Assembly (NCBI RefSeq): GCF_029961145.1
Contig: NZ_JASBRG010000001.1
Location: 434,001 to 498,000 of the forward strand
Length of the DNA stretch: 64,000 bases
Reading direction: 5' to 3'
Source of the DNA: Pinibacter soli
GTDB taxonomy: Bacteria > Bacteroidota > Bacteroidia > Chitinophagales > Chitinophagaceae
The notes below the pieces were generated by a model. The model had not been told where the DNA came from. It searched no databases and worked only from the letters and a program-made list of their open reading frames with translations. Shown here piece after piece: positions 41,831 to 49,566 of the stretch; position 1 is the stretch's first letter; every line of letters begins with the position of its first letter. Made by a program: the position numbers and the translations under genes.

Positions 41831-42889
41831 TCATTTAACTGATGTAAGAATTTTTATCGAATACGCGGCTACGGCTCCAGAATTAAGAGACTGAAGTGAC
41901 ATTGTATCCATTCTTCCAGTCATCGTATTGGCGTATGAAAATGTGGGATTACCATTCGCGTCCTTGGTGTAACTTGTAAAAGTAATTTCATGTCCCACTC
42001 CTGAATGGTAGTAATTAGGTATGATAGCTAAAACAGGCTGGTTATTATCCAACGCTTTCATAATATCGCCCGCGCCGCTTATATCCTGATAGTTAAAAAA
42101 ATGACCAATGATAGTGTTATACTCGCCGCTACTGGTGTTTGTTCCGCTGTTTATTACATCTGTACTGCTGGTATTAGCTTCCACCCAGTCAGTTATCTTC
42201 TGTACATCAATTGAATGTCCTAATAGCGCTGAGGCATAGCTCATATTTGTTTCCACGCAACTTTCGCCATCCTGAACAGGAATGGGAACAGAAGAGAAAT
42301 AAGAAAAAGCGTCCGGCATTTGATGAGCATTTGCACTATAAAACCCCATCGCATCGTTAAAATAGCCTGAACTGTTTTTCATCCCATCTTCAATACCCTT
42401 TTGCCATAAATCTCCATACATCCATGCGTAGTCATAACTTTGCCCATAGTTACTAGCATCATCTAACGCATTAAACAAATATGTTGGATCAATATTCATT
42501 TCCAACGCCGCATTCAACATATCTTCCACATAGGTTTTTTGGCTCCAGCCAAGGCCTTTCAAATCATTACTGGCCTCAGATGCCTGAATTGAATCATATC
42601 CACTGGTAATACCCCCAACCCTGGAGCCCAATACAATGTCTTCCATATCTTCGAAGCCCACTCCAAGGCAGGCGTCCTGCCCATACGCAGCCACAGCGGC
42701 ATAAAAGCCATCAATATATTTACCAAAATATCCCGCTGCCTCACCATTAAAATTGTCCATAGAGCCAACCGCTGCCACCAATCCATTATTAGTATAAACA
42801 AAAAGGTTGCCTCCCTTTTTACTCTTCATGTCTTCTTTTGTAAGATTAACCTGAAGTTCCCCAAAACTCAGTTTTTGTGTTTTCCTCAT
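41831..42889 (-). CDS. GG-leader exported protein with papain-like C-terminal domain
   Basis: 352 residues. The N-terminus (QKLSFGELQVNLTKEDMKSK, then KGG) is a Bacteroidota double-glycine leader: KLSFxEL, a polar helix with KEDM, and Gly26-Gly27, where a C39 peptidase would cut. The mature part of 325 residues has a helical half (about 45-190) and a C-terminal half with the order of a papain-fold peptidase: Gln206, Cys211 (QDGESCVETNMSYAS), His300 (SGVGHEITFTSYTKD) and Asn321 (SYANTMTG). QPVLAIIPNYY before the His is the strand typical of C39-like proteins. No signal peptide. The exporter gene lies four genes downstream. Confidence 0.7.
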   Translation of the reverse strand: MRKTQKLSFGELQVNLTKEDMKSKKGGNLFVYTNNGLVAAVGSMDNFNGEAAGYFGKYIDGFYAAVAAYGQDACLGVGFEDMEDIVLGSRVGGITSGYDSIQASEASNDLKGLGWSQKTYVEDMLNAALEMNIDPTYLFNALDDASNYGQSYDYAWMYGDLWQKGIEDGMKNSSGYFNDAMGFYSANAHQMPDAFSYFSSVPIPVQDGESCVETNMSYASALLGHSIDVQKITDWVEANTSSTDVINSGTNTSSGEYNTIIGHFFNYQDISGAGDIMKALDNNQPVLAIIPNYYHSGVGHEITFTSYTKDANGNPTFSYANTMTGRMDTMSLQSLNSGAVAAYSIKILTSVK

Positions 42890-42925
42890 ACTTAAATTTT
42901 ATATTTTGATTAATGTGTAAAAAAT

Positions 42926-43330
42926 CTAGCTTCTTTTATATCGCAGCACTACCTCACCGTCTTTTAAAATAAGGCTGTCCTTAGTAAGCGAAATAATCTT
43001 ATAAGCCATCGTATCTATACCTTCAGTATGATTACCTATACTTTTACTTACAAGATGAAGACTGTCAGAAGCTGCCCACCACTTGGTATATATCAACGTG
43101 GCACTATTGATAGATTTTGCGGAGCTGTCGGATAAAAGCTCAAACCCCTGTATTTCTTTTTCGTTACCGGGAATAGGCTCTGCCCATCGACCTGTTAAGG
43201 ATTGTTTATCGAGATGTGCAGAATCATCAGGAGAGATTATAACGTCAGTTTGCTGACTTGTATTTACTCTTTCATTGCAAGAGCAAAGTATTGCAGAGAC
43301 GACAAAAACACGCAATAGAAGCTTATTCAT
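42926..43330 (-). CDS. Lipocalin-like lipoprotein
   Basis: 134 residues with a lipoprotein signal (RVFVVSAILCSC, likely lipidated Cys18) and a lipocalin-type domain: LTGRWAEPIPGNEKEIQGFE, LLSDSSAKSINSATLIYTKW, SKSIGNHTEG, TMAYKIISLTKDSLILKDGE. This pattern (GRW, SINSATL, SIGN) is that of the short Bacteroidota periplasmic lipocalin-like proteins. It would sit on a membrane facing the periplasm, or on the cell surface. It is the first gene of the seven-gene set and lies 36 nt upstream of the GG-leader gene. An immunity role is possible but unproven. Confidence 0.75.
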   Translation of the reverse strand: MNKLLLRVFVVSAILCSCNERVNTSQQTDVIISPDDSAHLDKQSLTGRWAEPIPGNEKEIQGFELLSDSSAKSINSATLIYTKWWAASDSLHLVSKSIGNHTEGIDTMAYKIISLTKDSLILKDGEVVLRYKRS

Positions 43331-43417
43331 ATGGTATCGCTTTTAAGATTATGGCTTTTGAAGAATTTGAATTCCAGCTCTTATGAGCTAATGAAGATAT
43401 ATTCAAAATCCAATGCA

Positions 43418-43443
43418 GGCATTTATAAAAATGCCATTTTTTT
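43418..43443 (+). terminator. Terminator-like hairpin without an upstream gene
   Basis: GGCATTT (43418-43424) pairs with AAATGCC (43429-43435) around a 4-nt loop, followed by ATTTTTTTG. It is oriented for the plus strand, yet the only plus-strand sequence upstream is the divergent promoter region of the GG-leader locus. A second small palindrome, AGCTCTTATGAGCT, is at 43377-43390. Confidence 0.45.
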
Positions 43444-43518
43444 GTTGAAAAGGGACTTTTTAAAGAGGCTTAAAAAGGGTATTTTTCTCTCTGGTCGCCC
43501 AAAATTTCAAATTAAAAA

Positions 43519-43526
43519 TACCTTTG
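43519..43526 (+). promoter_or_regulatory. Candidate -7 box of the acid phosphatase gene
   Basis: TACCTTTG, 17 nt before the ATG at 43544. It supports that start over the much longer open frame beginning at 43331. Confidence 0.4.
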
Positions 43527-43543
43527 TTTCAAACTTTAGGGAT

Positions 43544-44341
43544 ATGCGAAAATACTTGTTCATATTAGTTGCGTTGGCTGCAGCATGCTCTCCGTCGAAA
43601 CGTACACAGTCTACGACTTCTTCGTCAATTGTTATCGATGGCAAACTCTGGGCATCTGTTTACCAGCAAAAAGCGGCAGAATACAAGGCGCTTTGCTACC
43701 AGGCTTATAATATCGCTCAGTTGAGATTGGATCAATCTTTACAAGCTGCTGGAAAGCCGAAAGCAGTTGTTACGGATATCGACGAAACGTTTTTGGACAA
43801 CAGTCCTTATGCTGCTAAGCAATCTTTAAATGCCAGAGACTATGAGGCGGCAACATGGAGTGAGTGGACCTCACTTGGACAGGCAGACACACTTGCCGGT
43901 GCGCTTGGATTCTTTAAATATGCGGCTTCAAAAAATGTAGAGGTTTTTTATATCACCAATCGTGAGGAAAAGGAAAGAGCCGGCACATTAAAGAATCTTC
44001 AACAATTCGGATTCCCCTTTGCGGATGATGCGCATTTGATAATGCGCCAACCGGGCAGCTCTTCCAGCAAGGAATCAAGAAGGCAAACTGTTTTGCAAAC
44101 GCATGATATCATCCTTTTATTGGGTGATAATCTTGGCGATTTCAGCGTTTTGTTTGATAAGAAAAGTCTGGATGAACGTAATACAAATACCTTTATAAGT
44201 GCCCAAGAGTTTGGCAAACGATTTATTGTCCTGCCTAATCCATCCTACGGAGATTGGGAAGGCGCTTTGTATAATTACAATTACAAATTATCTCCTGCCC
44301 AAAAAGATTCGGTAGTAAGAGCGAATGTGAAGGGATTTTGA
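43544..44341 (+). CDS. Lipoprotein e(P4)-family class B-like acid phosphatase (5'-nucleotidase)
   Basis: HAD-superfamily phosphatase at the cell envelope that removes phosphate from nucleotides such as NMN or AMP. Lipoprotein signal with Cys15 (LVALAAACSPS). Catalytic motif DIDETFLDN (Asp78, Asp80), then a Thr/Ser-type second motif (YITNREEKERAGTL) and LLGDNLGDF as the acidic motif III. 265 residues from ATG 43544, the family size. The frame is open to 43331 but the upstream part has no family match and lies before the -7 box. Divergent from the GG-leader locus; no evidence of a joint role. Confidence 0.9.
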   Translation: MRKYLFILVALAAACSPSKRTQSTTSSSIVIDGKLWASVYQQKAAEYKALCYQAYNIAQLRLDQSLQAAGKPKAVVTDIDETFLDNSPYAAKQSLNARDYEAATWSEWTSLGQADTLAGALGFFKYAASKNVEVFYITNREEKERAGTLKNLQQFGFPFADDAHLIMRQPGSSSSKESRRQTVLQTHDIILLLGDNLGDFSVLFDKKSLDERNTNTFISAQEFGKRFIVLPNPSYGDWEGALYNYNYKLSPAQKDSVVRANVKGF

Positions 44342-44407
44342 GAGAGACGAGGCATTGCCTTGTCTTAGCTGTGAAAAATGCCTGTCTTTGTAAATTTGAA
44401 ATTAGTT

Positions 44408-44444
44408 GCTATTCGACATGTTAGCGAAGCGCATGTCGAATAGC
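44408..44444. repeat. Hairpin GCTATTCGACATG
   Basis: GCTATTCGACATG (44408-44420) pairs with CATGTCGAATAGC (44432-44444) around an 11-nt loop. A weaker hairpin, AGACGAGGC with GCCTTGTCT, is at 44345-44365. Both lie between convergent genes and may end transcripts. Confidence 0.6.
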
Positions 44445-44458
44445 CTAAGCTTCAAATA

Positions 44459-44492
44459 AAAAAATCATAACAAATCATGACAATCTGCGTTC
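44459..44492. repeat. TCATGATTTGTTATGATTT family, shortened arm
   Basis: AAATCATAACAAATCATGAC then AATCTGCGTTCC: the complement of the left arm at 21508-21562 with about 12 bases missing. It lies just beyond the stop of the MBL hydrolase gene. Confidence 0.6.
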
Positions 44493-44498
44493 CTGTAT

Positions 44499-45242
44499 TT
44501 ATTTGTTGCTGTATACCGGCGTTTTCACATCATGGTAAAACAAAAATGTCCAGCCTTCGTCGTTGCCTTGTTGCCACCATTTTTGCCTGAGTTCCATACA
44601 AAGTTTTCCGTCGTAATCGTATTTGGCCACGAACTTACTTTTCATTTGCTGAAGTTGTGGCGCTACATCTGCTCCAAAGAAAACTGTCTCGCCGCCGTCA
44701 ACGATCCAAAACACCTGGTGAAACGGGCAATGCGCACCAGTTACATGATATTTGATATAACTGTCGATCACGCCATCACCATCGAGCCACTTTACATTGG
44801 ATGACAGCTTTAAACAGTCGAAGTCTTCGGTTAAATAGGAAGGTATCCCTTTTTCAAATGCGTATTCGAACTCTTTCTTTTGAATGTAATAAGTGGCATT
44901 GGGGAAGCTTAATTCTCTCGAGTTATCGTTGCCAATGTTACGACTAATGCCGCCTGCATGGTCCTTGTGTAAGTGCGACATCAATACCTTTGTAACATCG
45001 GATGGATTAATGCCCACATTGGCAAGGTTTTGATGCAATTGTAATCTGCCATCTTTCTCAAAACCCAAGCCTGCATCGAGCAACAAAACGTCTTCTGAAG
45101 TAATGACAACGAACGGTTGTACTTCAACGAGCAAACTCCCTACTGCACGCTTTTGCAGATCATCACTTTCCGTATCAAACGGCACAAAAAGCTTTGTTTT
45201 ATCTATGGAAAAACTCCCCTCTGATAGTGGTATTACTTTCAT
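44499..45242 (-). CDS. MBL-fold metallo-hydrolase
   Basis: Metallo-beta-lactamase superfamily hydrolase of about 247 residues. The zinc-binding motif is SHLHKDHAGG (His90, His92, Asp94, His95), LLLDAGLGFE is the preceding acidic strand, GAHCPFHQVFWI has a further His, and VFFGADVAPQ provides the bridging Asp. The layout resembles the AiiA-like or glyoxalase II-like groups; the substrate (for example a lactone) cannot be decided from sequence. It is flanked by hairpins downstream and a word-repeat region upstream. Confidence 0.82.
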   Translation of the reverse strand: MKVIPLSEGSFSIDKTKLFVPFDTESDDLQKRAVGSLLVEVQPFVVITSEDVLLLDAGLGFEKDGRLQLHQNLANVGINPSDVTKVLMSHLHKDHAGGISRNIGNDNSRELSFPNATYYIQKKEFEYAFEKGIPSYLTEDFDCLKLSSNVKWLDGDGVIDSYIKYHVTGAHCPFHQVFWIVDGGETVFFGADVAPQLQQMKSKFVAKYDYDGKLCMELRQKWWQQGNDEGWTFLFYHDVKTPVYSNK

Positions 45243-45396
45243 TAATTAGGAATTATGAATCAGGAATCAGATAGTTCTTAATCGCTAATTCGTTTTCAGC
45301 TTTCACGTTTTTCGATCAAGGGCGAATGCAATTCGCCCCTACAACCCATTTTCAATTTTAAATTGGGCGTATGCGATACGCCCCTACAATTTTCAA
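45243..45396. other. Repeat-filled gap between the MBL hydrolase and rodA
   Basis: Contains an AATTAGGAATTATGAATCAG word arm (45243-45268) and two direct copies of a small palindrome, GGGCGAATGCAATTCGCCC with CTACA (45320-45343) and GGGCGTATGCGATACGCCC with CTACA (45365-45388). The second has compensatory changes on both sides of the stem. ATTTTCAATTTTAAATT and ATTTTCAATTACC words follow each copy. No ORF is seen. Confidence 0.7.
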
Positions 45397-46740
45397 TTAC
45401 CTCAAAACCATCTGCCTGTCGGCATCAAGACGAATGAGAATGAATAACAGAATTGTAAAGGTAAGCAATGATGTTCCTCCATAACTAATGAATGGCAATG
45501 GAATACCAATTACCGGTGCAAGACCAATGGTCATGCACACGTTGATAGCAATATGGAAGAATATAACGGAGGCCACGCCGTAAGCATAGGCGCGGCTGAA
45601 AACACTTCGCTGTCGCTCTGCAATGGTTACTATCCGCATCAATAACAAGAAATACAACCCGAGCAATACAAAGCTTCCAAGGAATCCAAAGCCTTCACCA
45701 ATGGTGCAGAAAATAAAATCTGTTCGCTGTTCGGGAACGAAATCGTATCTCGTTTGTGTACCTTTCAATAAACCTTTTCCAATCAAGCCACCACTGCCAA
45801 TGGCAATTTTGCTTTGCCGCACGTTGTAGTCGCCGTCGTCTTTTTTCTTTGTTCCGTTTGCTTCGAGGTCAGCAATGTCTTCGGCGTTTTTCGGTACGTA
45901 CTCTTTACCGATCGTATCGTAAATACGTTTTACCTGGTAAGGTTTAAACACATGATCAAACATGAATGGCACGGCAAAGCGTTGCACGCCCACGCATACC
46001 ACCCAAATGCCAATGATGAGAAACAGCAATCTGCGTCTACGTTTGATCTGCCTCCTCATTATATAAATGCATAACAATGCAATGACTGTTAAGATGATCG
46101 CCAGTGTATTAGGCTCCATGAGCAAGGTTGCTACTACTAGTACCGCAGCAGAGAACCCAATAATCAAAATGCCTGCAGGCAAGCCTTCACGGAACATTAC
46201 CAGGAAGAATGAAAAATATACAAGAGCCAACCCTGTTTCGTGTTGTGCGATGGAAATGAATCCCGGCACAAGCGCGATGGCTGCGGCAATTAGTTGTGAT
46301 TGTGTCTTAGAGAAATCCGTTTCCACACGCGACAGATATTTTGCCAGGGCGAGGCTCACAAAGACTTTACACACATCGGCTGGTTGCAGCTGAAATGCGC
46401 CACCAATTTTTATAATAGATTCTGTTCCCTTAATATTTGTGTGAAATGGAAATACAAGCAACAGCAAGAACATGCCCGCAGCATACCAAAGGTTTGCGGT
46501 GGCGGTAAAAAATTTACTGTCTGTTAGCAGAATAAAAACCGCGAGAACACTTGCAATACCAAAGAATAACGTTTGCCTGCTGTAATCTGTCTTAAAAGAA
46601 AGAAAGCTTTGCAATACATTGTCTCCTTCACGATAGGTAGCCGCGAAAATACTCATGATGCCAATGCCAGAAAGTATGATGAACAACCATACCAGCAACC
46701 AATCTATACCTTTTGATATTTCGGGATTATGCTGATTCAT
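45397..46740 (-). CDS. rodA: Peptidoglycan glycosyltransferase RodA
   Basis: SEDS-family peptidoglycan polymerase of the rod-shape (elongasome) machinery. About ten membrane helices; GIGIMSIFAATYREGDN at the N-terminus, IKIGGAFQLQPADVCKVF with the key region after it, SQTKSKIAIG-type loop (VRQSKIAIGSGGLIGKGLLK), DFIFCTIGEGFGFLGS (with the catalytic-type Asp), and GIPLPFISYGGTSLL at the end, all signatures of RodA/FtsW. 447 residues, a little long because of an extended loop near residue 290. It overlaps the end of the mrdA gene by 14 nt. Confidence 0.95.
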   Translation of the reverse strand: MNQHNPEISKGIDWLLVWLFIILSGIGIMSIFAATYREGDNVLQSFLSFKTDYSRQTLFFGIASVLAVFILLTDSKFFTATANLWYAAGMFLLLLVFPFHTNIKGTESIIKIGGAFQLQPADVCKVFVSLALAKYLSRVETDFSKTQSQLIAAAIALVPGFISIAQHETGLALVYFSFFLVMFREGLPAGILIIGFSAAVLVVATLLMEPNTLAIILTVIALLCIYIMRRQIKRRRRLLFLIIGIWVVCVGVQRFAVPFMFDHVFKPYQVKRIYDTIGKEYVPKNAEDIADLEANGTKKKDDGDYNVRQSKIAIGSGGLIGKGLLKGTQTRYDFVPEQRTDFIFCTIGEGFGFLGSFVLLGLYFLLLMRIVTIAERQRSVFSRAYAYGVASVIFFHIAINVCMTIGLAPVIGIPLPFISYGGTSLLTFTILLFILIRLDADRQMVLR

Positions 46741-48856
46741 TGCGGCGGTTTGAGGATTTTGGATAATTGGTTTTCTCTGGCTCCATCATAGGATTCACTT
46801 GTGTTACGGGTAAAGGGTTGTCCTTCTTAGGTTGTGGTTTAACTGGTGCCTTTTTCGTTGCAGTATCTATAACCGGAGGTCTATACCCTCCTTTCAGATA
46901 TTTACGAATAAGGTTGCTGTCTTTTGTGAGCGAAAAACGCCCCCAGGCACTAATGGAATCCAGTATGTACTGCTCACGTGGTAAATAAGATGGCAAGAGA
47001 TTGGCGTTGGAAATACGATCTGCTTCCAGTTTCCTGTCTGCACGCAAACTATCGGTGAGGTATTTTTCAACCAACAGATATGCCATCGGACCGGCCCATG
47101 TAGCACCGAAACCTCCGTTCTCAACAATTACAGACACCGCAATCTTTGGATTGTCTCTCGGTGCAAAGCAAACAAACACTGAGTGGTCCTTTAATTTGAT
47201 CCTCTTTCCATCAAGAATTTTATAGTTTTCAGCAGTACCTGTTTTTGCACAAATGTCAATACCTGGTATTTTAGGAATTCGTGCAGCTGTACCTACGATG
47301 GTTACATCATTCATGCCGCCGATTACGGTATTATATGCACTGTCAGAAATGTGTGTCAGCACCTCATGCTGCCTGCGATACTTGCTCAGCACAGTGTCTT
47401 CCTGCGTTTCGCCATCAAAGGTTTTCACGAAGTGTGGCGTGTAATAATATCCTTTATTCGCAACGATACAAATGGCATTGGCGATCTGCAGGGGAGTCGT
47501 GGTCATTTTATCCTGGCCAATTCCTATTGTAACCATTGTACAAGAATTCCAGGAACCTCTGTACTCCTTATCATATTGGGTTGTATCAGGAATGTTACCA
47601 CCGTCTTCACTTGGCAAATCAACGCCGGTTCTGTGGCCGTACCCGAACGCATTTGCATATGTTTTCCATTTCGTCAACCCGATGCGTGGATTATGGTATT
47701 CAGGATTATCAACGATCAATCTGAACGCATTTGAGAAAAATGAGTTACACGAGTGCGCAATCGCCAGTCTTAGGTTTGCCGCATGGCCGGCCCAATGCTC
47801 AGTACACTTTACGGGTCTGTTACATCCGTAATAAGCACCGGAGCAAGCGATGCCGCTTCTTGGAGTGATCACTCCTTCATCAAGTCCTATAAGTGCTTCA
47901 AGTGGTTTGTATGTAGAGCCCGGTGGATACTGACCCTTGATCGCTCTGTTGTACAAAGGCTTACTTGCATCCATAACCAACTTGCCGTAGTTAAATCTTT
48001 TCTCGGGACCGGTTAATAAGTTAGGGTCAAAATCAGGACCGGACACCATTGAAATAATACCTCCGGTTTTTGGCTCGATTGCTACGATGGCGCCGATTTT
48101 ATTTTTCATTAGCTTTTCTGCAAGCTGCTGTACTTCCACATCTATATAAGTGCGCAGATTTTTCCCCGCAACTGCTGCCGTGTCATAAATGCCGTTTTCA
48201 TATCTGCCTACGAGCCTGTTCTTATTGTCTTTGATCATGTATTGCACACCACGTCTTCCCATCAAAGTACTTTCATAATACTGTTCAAGACCGCTTCTTC
48301 CCACATAGTCACCAAGCCTGTAAAATCCATTGGAGCGTTTGATGATATTAGAATCCGCCTCGCCAATGTAGCCGAGAACCTGTGCACCTGTGTTGAAGGG
48401 ATAAACGCGTACTGGTCTTTCTACCAAATCGAAGCCCGGAAACTTCCACATGTTTTCATCAAGTTTCGCATACATATCTGCAGGCAAAAGGTCTCTAAAC
48501 ACAGACGGGCGATAGCGACCGTTTTTAAATTTGGCCTCTATCATTCGACGGTTAAACTCTGCTGTATCAATCTGCAACAGCATGCAAAGCAGTAATGTAT
48601 CTACGTTCTTTACCTGGTTGGGCGTTACCACCAGGTCGTACATGATAGTATTGTTGAGGATTGCTTTTCCTTTACGATCGTAAATAATTCCACGACTTGG
48701 ATATACCACTTTTGCGAAAACGGCATTGTTAAATGCGAGCTGCTTGTACTTGCCTGAAAACAGTTGCAAGTTCATCAGCTGTGCAATTATGATGATAAAT
48801 ATACCTAAGAAAATTAAGCGGATTATTGTGCTTCTGGACTGGTTAAACACGGACAT
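46727..48856 (-). CDS. mrdA: Penicillin-binding protein 2 (elongation transpeptidase)
   Basis: Class B PBP that crosslinks peptidoglycan together with RodA. N-terminal membrane helix (about 10-28), then the dimerisation domain (SRGIIYDRKGKAIL) and the transpeptidase: PPGSTYKP (about 309-316, active Ser), HSCNSFF (SxN, about 367) and CAKTGTAEN (KTG, about 537). After the domain comes a Pro- and Lys-rich tail of about 60 residues (VKPQPKKDNPLPVTQ). 709 residues. It is the fourth gene of the cell-shape operon and overlaps rodA by 14 nt. Confidence 0.95.
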   Translation of the reverse strand: MSVFNQSRSTIIRLIFLGIFIIIIAQLMNLQLFSGKYKQLAFNNAVFAKVVYPSRGIIYDRKGKAILNNTIMYDLVVTPNQVKNVDTLLLCMLLQIDTAEFNRRMIEAKFKNGRYRPSVFRDLLPADMYAKLDENMWKFPGFDLVERPVRVYPFNTGAQVLGYIGEADSNIIKRSNGFYRLGDYVGRSGLEQYYESTLMGRRGVQYMIKDNKNRLVGRYENGIYDTAAVAGKNLRTYIDVEVQQLAEKLMKNKIGAIVAIEPKTGGIISMVSGPDFDPNLLTGPEKRFNYGKLVMDASKPLYNRAIKGQYPPGSTYKPLEALIGLDEGVITPRSGIACSGAYYGCNRPVKCTEHWAGHAANLRLAIAHSCNSFFSNAFRLIVDNPEYHNPRIGLTKWKTYANAFGYGHRTGVDLPSEDGGNIPDTTQYDKEYRGSWNSCTMVTIGIGQDKMTTTPLQIANAICIVANKGYYYTPHFVKTFDGETQEDTVLSKYRRQHEVLTHISDSAYNTVIGGMNDVTIVGTAARIPKIPGIDICAKTGTAENYKILDGKRIKLKDHSVFVCFAPRDNPKIAVSVIVENGGFGATWAGPMAYLLVEKYLTDSLRADRKLEADRISNANLLPSYLPREQYILDSISAWGRFSLTKDSNLIRKYLKGGYRPPVIDTATKKAPVKPQPKKDNPLPVTQVNPMMEPEKTNYPKSSNRRNESA

Positions 48857-49032
48857 ATAACAAAGGTAAATGAAGGTTTGGTCTGTTATAAACTTAGCGC
48901 AGTTATTATTTTTTTGTCCGGTAAAAGTTGTGAGTTATGAGTTTTAAGTAAGACGCCGCGCATTGAACATCTCGCCCTGGTTGGGCATCAAACAAAAAAC
49001 CTCATTTTCCACTTTCAACTTTCAATTTTCAA
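48857..49032. other. 176-bp gap between mreD and mrdA with word arms
   Basis: Includes TTGTGAGTTATGAGTTTTAA (about 48929-48948) and CACTTTCAACTTTCAATTTT with CAATT (49008-49032), which reaches the mreD stop codon (the TAA of mreD lies in TATAATTGAAAATTG on the minus strand). The two arms are not complementary to each other. No gene is seen. Confidence 0.45.
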
Positions 49033-49566
49033 TTATACCGTATTCGTTCTAAACTTTTCTTTCCGGTTAAAAAGCAATTCTGCTATAACGATTAACAACA
49101 GGCTCATTGCGGTAGTGGCCAGAATTTTTCCAAGGAAATAAAGGAAGTTTCCAAACTGCAACCATTCCAGCAATACCAGGTAGATATTGTGAATAAGTGT
49201 CAAAATCACCACATAGGTTGCATAAGGAGCCCAGCCCATACTTGTGATGGAAGGAGACGAATAGTTTGTGTCTGCTCCTTCCTGCGAGATCAAAATATTA
49301 ATAAGGAACGGTCTTATATATGCGATCAAAACACATGCTGCTGCGTGAAGACCAGGACATTTCAGAAAGTAATCAAGTGTCAGGCCAAATAAAAATGCGA
49401 TAAACATCAATGCTGCTCTCGACGTTTTGAAAGGCAACCACAAAACGTAAAGGAAATAAACGTAGGGCACAATGTATTCATGCAAAGGTGGCACCTTATG
49501 CAGTACAAATACCTGGACTAGTATAAACAGCACAAACCTGATAATATTTTTAAGCGTTGTACTCAT
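49033..49566 (-). CDS. mreD: Rod shape-determining protein MreD
   Basis: Small integral membrane protein of the elongasome that links MreB and MreC to the peptidoglycan synthases. 177 residues with five or so hydrophobic helices, typical of the family. Its sequence is weakly conserved, so the call rests on size, topology (LFILVQVFVLHKVPPLHEYI, LFGLTLDYFLKCPGLHAAA) and position directly behind mreC, with a 4-nt overlap. The end coincides with a repeat word. Confidence 0.85.
   Translation of the reverse strand: MSTTLKNIIRFVLFILVQVFVLHKVPPLHEYIVPYVYFLYVLWLPFKTSRAALMFIAFLFGLTLDYFLKCPGLHAAACVLIAYIRPFLINILISQEGADTNYSSPSITSMGWAPYATYVVILTLIHNIYLVLLEWLQFGNFLYFLGKILATTAMSLLLIVIAELLFNRKEKFRTNTV

Noticed and set aside
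43331-43543. Longer start for the acid phosphatase
   Set aside because: Precedes the -7 box and puts the lipoprotein signal in the middle of the protein.
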